Positions 45,953 to 53,230 of a DNA stretch of 64,000 nt are shown piece by piece. Source of the DNA: Staphylococcus shinii (GTDB taxonomy: Bacteria; Bacillota; Bacilli; Staphylococcales; Staphylococcaceae); assembly GCF_017583065.1 (NCBI RefSeq), contig NZ_JAGEVL010000001.1:682001-746000 (forward strand). Direction: 5' to 3'. A model generated the notes under the pieces. That model was not told the DNA's origin, ran no database searches, and was given only the letters and a program-made list of their open reading frames with translations. A program made the position numbers and the translations under genes. Each line of letters opens with the position of its first letter. Position 1 is the first letter of the stretch.

Positions 45953-46087
45953 CTAGAATCCGAATAATTTTGATGCTAAACCTACGCCATTTTCTACGAT
46001 ACTTACAATGCTTGTCCCTAATTTAGCACCGTCTCCTGCGACACCTGCTTGAACTGTGTTTTTAATTACTTCGAATAAACCTTCCAT
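45953..46087 (-). CDS. psmB: Beta-class phenol-soluble modulin (PSM-beta1 type), promoter-proximal gene
   Basis: A 44-residue peptide starting MEGLFEVIKNTVQAGVAGDG, the most diverged of the three beta1-type copies at the N-terminus and the one closest to S. aureus PSM-beta1 (MEGLF). The C-terminal 25 residues are the same as in the third copy. The ribosome site GAGGAG lies ahead of the ATG. It is first behind the candidate promoter at 46188-46237. Confidence 0.93.
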   Translation of the reverse strand: MEGLFEVIKNTVQAGVAGDGAKLGTSIVSIVENGVGLASKLFGF

Positions 46088-46187
46088 TGTAAACACTCCT
46101 CGTTAAATTTTGATTATTATGACTGTTTTTATGTTGAAAACGATGCTTTTAAACAATTATTTTGTTTAGCTATCGTTCCTTACATTT

Positions 46188-46237
46188 ACTATAAGATAAT
46201 ACATAATTAAATTGTCCATTTTTCCTTACTTAACTTT
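46188..46237 (-). promoter_or_regulatory. Candidate AgrA-responsive promoter of the PSM-beta operon
   Basis: On the minus strand AAAGTTAAG (46237..46229) and ACAATTTAA (46215..46207), 13 bp apart, resemble the pair of ACAGTTAAG-type sites bound by AgrA. TGGACA (46218..46213) and TATAGT (46193..46188) at 19 bp could be the core promoter. In S. aureus the PSM operons are direct AgrA targets. Confidence 0.45.
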
Positions 46238-46478
46238 AAATATGCTTCATCTGTTCATTTTTTTATTTTGCTAAACAGTTTTGAATGCTTAAGTGTATTA
46301 CACACAATTAAATCAATCACAATTATGTAAATCCTGCATTAATAATATATTTGAAAATTGTTAAATTTATTAGATAATTTAATAATCACTACTAATACCC
46401 ATAGTATGTTTTTCTGTAAACAATGCTGGTTATAGGAAAAGAATATTTAAATTTATACTCTTCTACTTTATATAAGTA
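46238..46478. other. AT-rich intergenic region between PSM cluster and glycosyltransferase
   Basis: No gene and no strong structure seen. Confidence 0.4.
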
Positions 46479-46519
46479 AAAAAAAAACTATAAAGACATC
46501 TATATGGATATCTTCATAG
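46479..46519 (-). terminator. Terminator after the glycosyltransferase
   Basis: CTATAAAGACATC (46488-46500) pairs with GATATCTTCATAG (46507-46519), two mismatches, followed by nine T on the minus strand. Confidence 0.85.
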
Positions 46520-46572
46520 CTTAATTTCATTTCTAAAATATAAATTATTATAGTTCAAATACCTTCGCAAAT

Positions 46573-48456
46573 TTATATTTCTGTTACAAATTCACGATTA
46601 GCCGTAATAAAGGTACCGTGATTTGTTTTGAGTCTTGGTGTGCCCTTAGGTGATAAAACTATCTTTTGAATTTCTAAATTATCGCCTGAATTTAATATAT
46701 TAACTGCTTCACCTTCAAATTTTCTATTTGTATACTCTTTACATTTTTTCAACACAGCAACAGTATCAGGTTTACTATATATATATTTATCTTGCTTGTC
46801 CTTATTAACTGGATACACATTTTTTTTATTAGCAGTTAAATAATAACCTTCAGTTGTAATAAGCCTTGGTGTACCTTTAGTAGTTTCCACGACATCTAAA
46901 ACGTCTACTAATTCTCCAATTTCTAAATCTTTTTCAGCAATTTTTTTGAATTCGACATCTTCATATAAATTCGATTTTTTAACAAGCGATACCGATTGCG
47001 GTTTATATGTCAGATATTCTGCTAAACCATTATCTCTATTTGTAGACTTGCTTGCTGATACAAACTCAGTTTTAAAACTTTGTCTGTTTAAAGTTGCCAA
47101 TTGACTTGCATTAGGTAAATTCATATTCACGTAAATTGCTTTATACCCATCATAGATTAAGGAGATATTGAATGCGAAATCACATTGGTTCAAATCTTCA
47201 GTGTTGATATAAATATAGTTATTTTTTATTTCAAAATCGAGAATCACGTCATTTATTTCGTTATTAATTTCATTAAGTATCACTTTATCAATAATGGTTT
47301 GATCATCTTTATATACACGAATCACATCTTTAAAAGTTCCTTCGATTAAATGTGAACCTTCATATACAGCAAACACTGTCTCTTTAATTGGTAAAACATT
47401 ACGTAAAGTTTCGGGCATTAAGAAATGTACTCGATTATTTTTAACAAATTTATTTGCTTTGCCACCTTGTTGCAGCATAGTTATAAATTCTATTAGATTT
47501 TGATACTCTTTGTTTTTCAAAAATTGGTAGATGTTTTTAAATGTATCTGTTAATAAATAATCTTCAATATTTTTACCATATGATTCTAACATTCTCACCA
47601 TTTTATCAAACACTTCATAAAACACTGGTTTATTTTTAGCTTTTAAAAATCTATTATTTTTAAATAATCGTGACATATAATCAAGTTCCACAATTCGACT
47701 AATTGCTTGATGTTCTGCTTCACTTGGAAGTTCAAGTTTCAAAACTTCATCTAAAACTGTTAAATTTAAATTAGTTTTTTCAATTATATCCGTTTGACCA
47801 ACTAATGATTGATTATAAGTATAACGGTTCACATGATACGTTGGTGTAGGATTCATTGATCCTGTTTTACTTTTAGATATTACTTCTATAAAGAACAATT
47901 TATCTTCGCCGTATTTCATATGTTTAAAATAAATACCATTTTCTGTAATGATATTACGCTTAATGATTTTGCCTGGTGGACCAACTGCTCTAAATATTTT
48001 TTCTATTTCATATGGAACCAAATTATTAGCATTTTTATAAGAACTAAATCTTCCAATTTTCTTTATAGCTTTTTCTGTATGTTTAACACTTTGACCAAAA
48101 GCTATATCAGAATGGTGATCTATTGCTTGATTTAGTAATATCGGCAGCCCTTCCGCATCTAACCAGTCATCTGCATCTAAGAAAGTAAGGTATTTACCTA
48201 CAGATTTTTTTATACCTACATTTCTAGGTTCAGATGGACTGCCTGTATTTTCTTCTAATTGTATTATTTTAATAAAATTATATTTAGTAGCAAATGCTTC
48301 AACAATTTCTAATGAATTATCACTTGAACAATCATCAACAAAAATTGCTTCTATTTTGTCTTTATTGATATTTAGTTTATTGATAGATTCTATACACGTT
48401 TCTAGAAAATACGATTTATTGTATACAGGCACTATGATAGATAGTAATTTTTCCAA
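46573..48456 (-). CDS. GT2 glycosyltransferase (TarS-like) with two C-terminal DUF5776 repeats
   Basis: A 627-residue protein. The N-terminal GT-A domain (about 1-240) has SIIVPVYNKS, the DDCSSDNS motif (41-48) and the metal-binding DADDW (94-98). The fold and the SEPRNVG and KYGEDKLFF stretches resemble TarS/TarP-type wall teichoic acid glycosyltransferases. A middle region (about 250-480) may serve oligomerisation. The last 145 residues hold two similar units (about 485-550 and 562-627), each with a GTPRL.T..G...TAN core, which I recognise as DUF5776, a repeat of staphylococcal surface and wall proteins. No signal peptide or membrane segment is present. It is a single gene in the variable region. 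Sugar and acceptor cannot be told; teichoic acid is the likely acceptor. Confidence 0.85.
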   Translation of the reverse strand: MEKLLSIIVPVYNKSYFLETCIESINKLNINKDKIEAIFVDDCSSDNSLEIVEAFATKYNFIKIIQLEENTGSPSEPRNVGIKKSVGKYLTFLDADDWLDAEGLPILLNQAIDHHSDIAFGQSVKHTEKAIKKIGRFSSYKNANNLVPYEIEKIFRAVGPPGKIIKRNIITENGIYFKHMKYGEDKLFFIEVISKSKTGSMNPTPTYHVNRYTYNQSLVGQTDIIEKTNLNLTVLDEVLKLELPSEAEHQAISRIVELDYMSRLFKNNRFLKAKNKPVFYEVFDKMVRMLESYGKNIEDYLLTDTFKNIYQFLKNKEYQNLIEFITMLQQGGKANKFVKNNRVHFLMPETLRNVLPIKETVFAVYEGSHLIEGTFKDVIRVYKDDQTIIDKVILNEINNEINDVILDFEIKNNYIYINTEDLNQCDFAFNISLIYDGYKAIYVNMNLPNASQLATLNRQSFKTEFVSASKSTNRDNGLAEYLTYKPQSVSLVKKSNLYEDVEFKKIAEKDLEIGELVDVLDVVETTKGTPRLITTEGYYLTANKKNVYPVNKDKQDKYIYSKPDTVAVLKKCKEYTNRKFEGEAVNILNSGDNLEIQKIVLSPKGTPRLKTNHGTFITANREFVTEI

Positions 48457-48737
48457 TCCAATAATCTCCTTTTAAGTCGCTTTTTGTAATAAAACTGCTT
48501 ATACTTATTATCAAAATATGTACTTTCATTCGTTTTTGAACTATTCAATATGGAGATATGTTTTATACAAACCCTTAATTATTTTTTTAAATGAAGCGCT
48601 CTAATAAGATAACATAATTTAATTACTTACAACACAAATAACCTATATGAGACAAATTAAAAATTAAAGATTGTATATTAATCTTGTTTTCACTTTTCTA
48701 ATTATTTTTAAACAAACATCATAAAAATTAGACAAAA
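48457..48737. other. Region upstream of the glycosyltransferase
   Basis: AT-rich, presumably carrying the glycosyltransferase promoter. No gene seen. Confidence 0.4.
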
Positions 48738-48830
48738 AAACAACCACCTTCCAAGGGAGAAGGTGGCTCAAAAAGAATGAAGTAATGGAGTACTTCATAA
48801 CACAATTTTATTACGCACAACAAAATTGTT
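48738..48830 (-). ncRNA. Candidate small RNA with three hairpins and C-rich loops
   Basis: Three consecutive stems on the minus strand: AACAATTTT / AAAATTGT (48802-48829), ATGAAGTA / TACTTCAT (48777-48798) with loop CTCCAT, and CCACCTTC / GAAGGTGG (48744-48766) with loop TCCCTTG, then TTGTTTTTTT. The last stem is a clear terminator, but no gene precedes it. Loops with CTCC and TCCC are typical of staphylococcal trans-acting RNAs that pair with ribosome sites. The 5' end is unknown. Confidence 0.45.
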
Positions 48831-49015
48831 CAATGCTTTTTACAATAATTTAACATTCTTTTTTTAATCCTGAAATTTGGTAAGGCACGTTAAGAAATAT
48901 ATTTTCAATTTTTCAATGAACTTCCCTCAATGTATTCGCAAATCTTCCTTTAATATATTTTTTGTATAATTAAACAGATTATATTTCAACTTATCTAAAT
49001 TATGACAACATATAC

Positions 49016-49093
49016 CTATACTGTCTTTTTCATAATTGTCAATTTACTACCTAATACACCGTTACCACCTAAAATACCTACTCGATTAAACAT
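49016..49093 (-). pseudogene. Truncated Rossmann-fold (NAD-binding) gene remnant
   Basis: A 25-codon frame whose translation, MFNRVGILGGNGVLGSKL, is a classical nucleotide-binding start and then ends at TAG. Its ATG lies 4 bp after the shifted end of the ABC transporter remnant, suggesting the next gene of the same lost operon. The identity of the dehydrogenase is not determinable. Confidence 0.4.
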
Positions 49094-49096
49094 CTA

Positions 49097-49675
49097 TCAT
49101 AATCGCCAAGCTTCTGATTGATTTTTTATAGTTATAAAATCTTTATACATTCCTGATGTTTGAAGTAATGTATGATGATTACCAATTTGAATTATTTACC
49201 TTCATTAAGCACGATAATCTCATTAGCATTTTTAATCGTTCCTATCTTATGTGCGATAGTGCTTACTGTTTTACCTTTACTTAATTCATCAATAGCTTGC
49301 TGTTTGAGATGTTCATTTTCTGGGTCAATACTTGCAGTTGCTTCATCTAAAATAATAATAGATGCATTTTTCAAAATAGCTCTAGCAATTGCTATTCTTT
49401 GCTTTTCTCCTCCTAAAAGTGATAATGGATTTTCATATTTTTTAGCCAGTAAATTCATAATTTCTAACATATTGTCGACTTGTGCTTCAGCTACTTGAAT
49501 ATTTAGTAGTTGCAATTCTTGTTCTAAGTTTTCCGTAAATAATTGTGTATTCACATCTTAAATGACCATGAAGCCCTACTTTAACAAGACAACTTTACTA
49601 TAAGTAACAATAATTTTCTGATTTTTAATTGTGATATCGACAATTACATCACATTTATATTTTTCGATTCATCAT
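49097..49675 (-). pseudogene. Remnant of an iron-regulated ABC exporter (ATPase) gene
   Basis: The 3' part encodes the signature SLLGGEKQRIAIARAIL, Walker B IIILDEATASID and switch-His TIAHKIG of an ABC-exporter ATPase. Walker A and the membrane domain are missing. After NEGK a 1-base loss in an A-run shifts the frame; the other frame continues IIQIGNHHTLLQTSGMYKDF to a natural end at 49097. Upstream, a nonsense codon precedes DVNTQLF (expected QDVNTQLF). The original start may survive: ATG at 49675 with AGGGGG ahead of it, then a stop after six codons. A Fur-box-like site precedes it. This is a gene with its middle deleted. Confidence 0.75.
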
Positions 49676-49690
49676 TATATTACCCCCTAT

Positions 49691-49705
49691 TGATAATCAA
49701 TATCA
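49691..49705 (-). promoter_or_regulatory. Fur-box-like operator upstream of the ABC remnant
   Basis: TGATAATCAATATCA matches the 7-1-7 Fur consensus TGATAATnATTATCA with one mismatch. It lies 15 bp ahead of the old start codon and marks the lost gene as iron-regulated. Confidence 0.6.
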
Positions 49706-49892
49706 ATATAATTTATAACGAATAATTACGTTAAATAATAATTTTATAATAATGTACTAATAACCACTTTTTTTACATTAGCTATTAATACTTCAATTTT
49801 ACTTACACTACACATTGACCTTTCGCTCCACATAATAAAAAGACGACACAATGTGCCGACTAATAGAATTAATTAGATTGTGTTAATTTATA

Positions 49893-50017
49893 AATAGAAA
49901 AAGGACAATACACCATAAATGTATTGCCCAACTGAGACCGTTAAAAAGACGCTGACTCAATTGAATATAAGATAAAAAATAATCATCTTCCTCGTCAAAG
50001 ATAGAGGTGGTTATTTT
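49893..50017 (+). ncRNA. SprF-like antitoxin RNA, copy 1
   Basis: The RNA would start near ATAGAAAAAGGACAA and include a hairpin built on CAATACA...TGTATTG, the segment GACCGTTAAAAAGACG and a 3' terminator AATCATCTTC...GAGGTGGTTATTTTT. This order matches S. aureus SprF1 as I remember it. Its 3' end overlaps the convergent toxin frame at 49995-50090. Confidence 0.6.
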
Positions 50018-50090
50018 TATAGTCACTTTTACTAAATAATACTAAACCAATGATTGTCAAAATAACCATCAACATTTCATAATCAGTCAA
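49995..50090 (-). CDS. SprG/holin-like type I toxin peptide, copy 1 (31 aa)
   Basis: A TTG-start frame giving MTDYEMLMVILTIIGLVLFS then KSDYKNNHLYL. It has one transmembrane helix with a charged tail, like the putative holin-like toxins of staphylococci. Against copy 2 the ribosome site is degraded (AAAGAAA instead of AAAGGAG) and the tail reads through into the terminator stem because the expected stop (TAA after DYKK) is lost. It may be inactive. The 3' overlap with the SprF-like RNA fits a type I module. Confidence 0.55.
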   Translation of the reverse strand: MTDYEMLMVILTIIGLVLFSKSDYKNNHLYL

Positions 50091-50224
50091 TGAAATTTAT
50101 TTCTTTATATAATTTAGATAGCTATTACAATCATTAAGTGGTTAAATTATGGTATTTTGTAATTGTTTTCAGGTTAATAAAAGCTATATCCTTTTATCAT
50201 CAAAGTATTTAGCTATTTTTTGCT

Positions 50225-50842
50225 TCAATCATTTCGAATGACTCTTTTCATTTCGTCTGCTAATTTTTTATCTGACAATTCGTTAGAATTACTTAACTCA
50301 TTAATAATATTATTTTTTTCACTTTCACTACGTTTTTGACTTAGTTTATAGGCAGCTAAAATTTTAGTTGCTTTAATTTTAAAACCTACAATACCTTTAA
50401 TCTGTTTTTTTGTTTTATCTGACATATTATCCCACGTAGCACCATTTTCACGATATTTTTCATATTTATCCAATAATTGTTCTAGATCTGCTGCTAATTC
50501 ATCTTCATTTAAAGTCTTACCCTTACCGTAGATATGAACACTTTGATAATTCCAAGTCGGAACATCTTCTTGATGATACCATGTTGACGATATGTAACTA
50601 TGTTCTCCTTGAAATATCACTAATATGTTATCGTTGTCGTCTATAGTTCCCCATTGCTTATTTCCTTTTGCAAAATGACCAGAAATATATAAATCATTGT
50701 CCTTCTCTGTAACCATAACAGGAATATGTGTAGCTATAGGACATCCATTATCAGTCGATACTATAACGGCAAAATTATTTTTCTCAATAAAGCTTTTAAT
50801 TTCCTGATAATCATTAATTTGATAATAATTTGGTATGTACAT
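50225..50842 (-). CDS. paiB: FMN-binding-fold negative regulator PaiB
   Basis: A 205-residue protein of the PaiB/FMN_bind_2 family with a split-barrel flavin-binding fold. It has the conserved start MYIPNYYQI, STDNGCPIATHIPV near 29-42, the ISGHFAKGN loop near 53 and the WYHQEDVPTWNYQSVH signature near 88-103. In B. subtilis the paiAB pair lowers protease and sporulation gene expression. The C-terminal 25 residues are a charged Asn/Ser/Lys tail. It lies 15 bp after paiA. Confidence 0.88.
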   Translation of the reverse strand: MYIPNYYQINDYQEIKSFIEKNNFAVIVSTDNGCPIATHIPVMVTEKDNDLYISGHFAKGNKQWGTIDDNDNILVIFQGEHSYISSTWYHQEDVPTWNYQSVHIYGKGKTLNEDELAADLEQLLDKYEKYRENGATWDNMSDKTKKQIKGIVGFKIKATKILAAYKLSQKRSESEKNNIINELSNSNELSDKKLADEMKRVIRND

Positions 50843-50857
50843 AGATTATCTCCCCTT

Positions 50858-51367
50858 TTATAATTCTTTTAACATAATGAAATCAATTTGTTTCTCATCT
50901 CCCATAAAAAATACATGTTCACCTATTTTATAGAAACCTAGTTTTTTATAAAATTGAATCGCATTTTCATTTTTTTCCCAAACCCCTAACCATATATTCT
51001 CACACTCTAAATCTTTCGCTAGTTTTAATGCTTGTTTATATAATTCTTTCCCTAATCCATTTTTTTGAAATTTCCTCAATATATAAATTCGTTCAATTTC
51101 TATATTGTTACCTTCAATTTCTTCAGTTTGTGCATTACTTAGATTTAGCTTCAAATAACCGGCTAATTCATTTTTAAAATAAATGAAATAAAAATATGAA
51201 TTTGGATTTTTTAACTCTTCTGCCATTCTTTCCGAAGTAAAAGCTGTTTTTAAGTATTCTTCAATATTTTCTTTTTTGTTTTGAGACCTAAAGGTTTCGC
51301 CAAATGTTTTTTTCCCAATTTGTTTCAAGTATTCTGTATCACTCACTTTACAAATTCTAATCATCAC
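50858..51367 (-). CDS. paiA: GNAT acetyltransferase PaiA-like (spermidine/spermine N-acetyltransferase)
   Basis: A 169-residue GNAT enzyme with the acetyl-CoA loop in YILRKFQKNGLGKELYKQA (about 94-112) and the C-terminal motif FYKKLGFYKIGEH. B. subtilis PaiA acetylates polyamines. Pairing with paiB and an upstream MarR gene supports the name. The product could protect against polyamine stress, comparable in role to SpeG of some S. aureus lineages, but this is inference. Confidence 0.85.
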   Translation of the reverse strand: MMIRICKVSDTEYLKQIGKKTFGETFRSQNKKENIEEYLKTAFTSERMAEELKNPNSYFYFIYFKNELAGYLKLNLSNAQTEEIEGNNIEIERIYILRKFQKNGLGKELYKQALKLAKDLECENIWLGVWEKNENAIQFYKKLGFYKIGEHVFFMGDEKQIDFIMLKEL

Positions 51368-51381
51368 TATCCCCCCATTTT

Positions 51382-51834
51382 CTAATAGTTTCTTTTATTG
51401 CCTTTTTTAACATAAAGCCAATCTTCTGATATATTATTTTTAACTTTGTCTAGCAATTCTACTAAAGTTGTAATTTCTGTTTCTGTTAATCCTTCTAAAG
51501 CGACAGAATTAGAATGTTCATTCTCTCTAATTATAAAAGAGTAAAGTTTTAGCCCTTTTTCAGTAGCATATAATAATTTATTTTTTTTATTTTCCACCTC
51601 ACTTTTTTTCGTAATCATTCCATTATTTTCCATGTTTTTAATAGCTCTTGAAGCTGTTGCTCTATCAATTTTCAACATTTCTACTAATTGTTCTTGAATA
51701 ATACCTGGGTTCTCACAAATTCTAACTAAATAAACAAATTGCCCTTTTGATAAATTGATGTCTTTAAACTCAATATTACTTATTGAATCCAAAGCTCTTG
51801 CTATAATTCCTATATCTCTTAATATATCTTTCAT
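51382..51834 (-). CDS. MarR-family transcriptional regulator
   Basis: A 150-residue winged-helix protein. The recognition-helix region QEQLVEMLKIDRATASRAIKN (about 58-78) and the wing with EVENKKNKLLYATEKG follow the MarR pattern. It is the first gene of marR-paiA-paiB (15-bp gaps) and divergent from the HD hydrolase. The palindrome TTGCAATTGCAA, 20 bp upstream of its start, is a likely operator for autoregulation and for control of the divergent gene. Confidence 0.9.
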   Translation of the reverse strand: MKDILRDIGIIARALDSISNIEFKDINLSKGQFVYLVRICENPGIIQEQLVEMLKIDRATASRAIKNMENNGMITKKSEVENKKNKLLYATEKGLKLYSFIIRENEHSNSVALEGLTETEITTLVELLDKVKNNISEDWLYVKKGNKRNY

Positions 51835-51853
51835 TATTACTCCTTTATTTTTA

Positions 51854-51888
51854 TTGCAATTGCAACAAAAATGATATAGTGATATTCT
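51854..51888 (+). promoter_or_regulatory. MarR-type operator overlapping the promoter of the HD-domain gene
   Basis: The perfect 12-bp palindrome TTGCAATTGCAA (51854-51865) contains the -35 box TTGCAA (51860-51865). After a 17-bp spacer comes TATTCT (51883-51888). A bound dimer would block the plus-strand promoter and also sit just ahead of the marR ribosome site. Confidence 0.6.
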
Positions 51889-52034
51889 AACACAACTACA
51901 CTTATAAAATATAGAAAAAGGAAGTGGAATGAGAAAAAGTATTTAAAATAATATTTCCCTATATATTATTTTAAAATGTGATTAATTTAAATAAAGATAG
52001 GGAATTCTAATAGAAAAGTAAAGGAGGAACTATT

Positions 52035-52673
52035 TTGCTTAAAAATATTAATGAAGTTAGAGTTCCAGATAGTAAAATAATAAAAGATGCTCAAGACATT
52101 GTTAGAGAATATGGTAATGAATTAATATGGAACCATTCTAATAGAGTTTTTTTATTTGGAGAAGTTAAGGGGGTACAAGATAATTTAAATTATGATAAAG
52201 AACTGTTATATATAACAGCCTTGTTTCATGATTTAGGATTAACAGAAAAGTATAGTAGCGATGATTTAAGGTTTGAAGTGGACGGAGCTAACGCTGTCAG
52301 ACAGTTTTTATCCACATATAACTATGAGAAGGGAGATTTACAATTAGCTTGGGATTCTATCGCTTTACATACAACTTTAGGTGTCGCAGAACATAAAGAG
52401 AATAATGTTGCATTACTTTATCATGGTGTAGGAATGGATGTTATGGGAGACAATTGGAACCAATATTCTGATGAGATTAGAAAAGCAATAGTTAATAAAT
52501 TTCCTAGAGGTAATTTTAAACATGATGTAATAGAATCTTTTTATAACGGGTTTAAACATAAACCAGAGACTACTTTTGGGAATATTAAATCAGATGTTAT
52601 AAAATATTTCGAACCAGAATATCCACAAAATAATTTTTGTTCTTGTATTTTAAGATCTAAGTGGGATAGTTAA
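52035..52673 (+). CDS. HD-domain hydrolase, cyanamide-hydratase-like
   Basis: A 212-residue HD protein. The metal ligands appear as H34 in WNHSNRVFLFG, H65-D66 in ALFHDLGLT, H112 in ALHTTLGVAEH and possibly H120. This layout, and the start NHS.RV, resembles the fungal cyanamide hydratase (Ddi2/3) type family more than nucleotide phosphohydrolases. The substrate is unknown. The start is TTG at 52035 with AAGGAGG upstream. It is divergently coupled to marR-paiA-paiB through the shared operator. Confidence 0.8.
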   Translation: MLKNINEVRVPDSKIIKDAQDIVREYGNELIWNHSNRVFLFGEVKGVQDNLNYDKELLYITALFHDLGLTEKYSSDDLRFEVDGANAVRQFLSTYNYEKGDLQLAWDSIALHTTLGVAEHKENNVALLYHGVGMDVMGDNWNQYSDEIRKAIVNKFPRGNFKHDVIESFYNGFKHKPETTFGNIKSDVIKYFEPEYPQNNFCSCILRSKWDS

Positions 52674-52849
52674 ACTAATGTGAGCCTAAGAGATAAATAT
52701 CTCTAATTAAAAATAAACGCCAAATTCTATTGAAATAATATAGAGAAAACTAGACAAAAATTTTAAATTTTAGCTACTTATAATAAATAGATGATATGAG
52801 TATGACCACTTAACTATTTGGTAATATTTTTCTACTGTGTTAATTTATA

Positions 52850-52978
52850 TATAGAAAAAAAGCAACACATCATAAGTGTATCGCCCAAGTGATTCCATTA
52901 AAAAACGATGGCTAGTTACTAATAATTATCAAAAAATAATCATCGAAACTGTCCAAAGTTAGCGATGGTTATTTTTTA
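52850..52978 (+). ncRNA. SprF-like antitoxin RNA, copy 2
   Basis: The order is the same as in copy 1: ATAGAAAAAAAGCAACAC, a small hairpin, CCATTAAAAAACGATGG, then the terminator AATCATCGAAAC...GCGATGGTTATTTTTT. The AAAGTTAGCGATGGTTATTTT 3' end is the same as I remember for S. aureus SprF1. It overlaps the convergent toxin mRNA. Confidence 0.65.
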
Positions 52979-53049
52979 TAGTCATTTTTACTAACTAATA
53001 CTAGGCTTATGATTGTCATAACAACCATTAACATTTCATAATAATTCAA
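52969..53049 (-). CDS. SprG/holin-like type I toxin peptide, copy 2 (26 aa)
   Basis: A TTG-start frame with the peptide MNYYEMLMVVMTIISLVLVS then KNDYKK. It has a single hydrophobic helix and a basic tail. The ribosome site AAAGGAG lies 5 nt before the TTG. It is itself folded in the hairpin ACTCC-TAGAAA-GGAGT, which would hold translation down. Its mRNA 3' end overlaps the SprF-like RNA. Size, hydrophobicity, masked ribosome site and convergent antisense RNA together support a type I toxin. Confidence 0.65.
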   Translation of the reverse strand: MNYYEMLMVVMTIISLVLVSKNDYKK

Positions 53050-53230
53050 TGTTACTCCTTTCTAGGAGTCAAACCATATTTCATAGGCAATCATCCCTTA
53101 TTTAAAGAGATTAGCCGCCATCTATCCAACTTGCTTATTTTTTATTTTATCATATTTTTATAAAATTCGTATAAATTTTATATACTGTTGCTCTTCCCCT
53201 TTTTTCTTTAGTATTATAGGTGAATGCAAA

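Larger units (their letters stand above)
45233..46087 (-). repeat. Tandem array of PSM-beta units, 360-bp period
   Basis: In transcription order the genes alternate beta1, beta2, beta1, beta2, beta1. The start positions repeat every 360 bp (45367, 45727, 46087; and 45545, 45905). The two beta2 units and the flanking spacers are identical, so the array grew by duplication of a beta1-beta2 pair. Confidence 0.9.
52835..53060. repeat. Second copy of a direct repeat pair (other copy about 49870-50100)
   Basis: The two SprF/SprG-like modules share order and much sequence over about 220 bp in the same orientation and lie about 3 kb apart. They bracket paiB-paiA-marR and the HD gene, so recombination between them could delete or exchange this block. 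Confidence 0.6.

Noticed and set aside
45233..46087. CRISPR-like reading of the periodic 360-bp array
   Set aside because: The repeats are protein-coding PSM-beta genes with ribosome sites; no short repeat/spacer pattern exists anywhere in the window.
48700..48798. Short minus-strand frame starting ATGAAGTACTCC in the candidate small RNA
   Set aside because: The start lies in a perfect stem, no ribosome site precedes it and the translation crosses the terminator.
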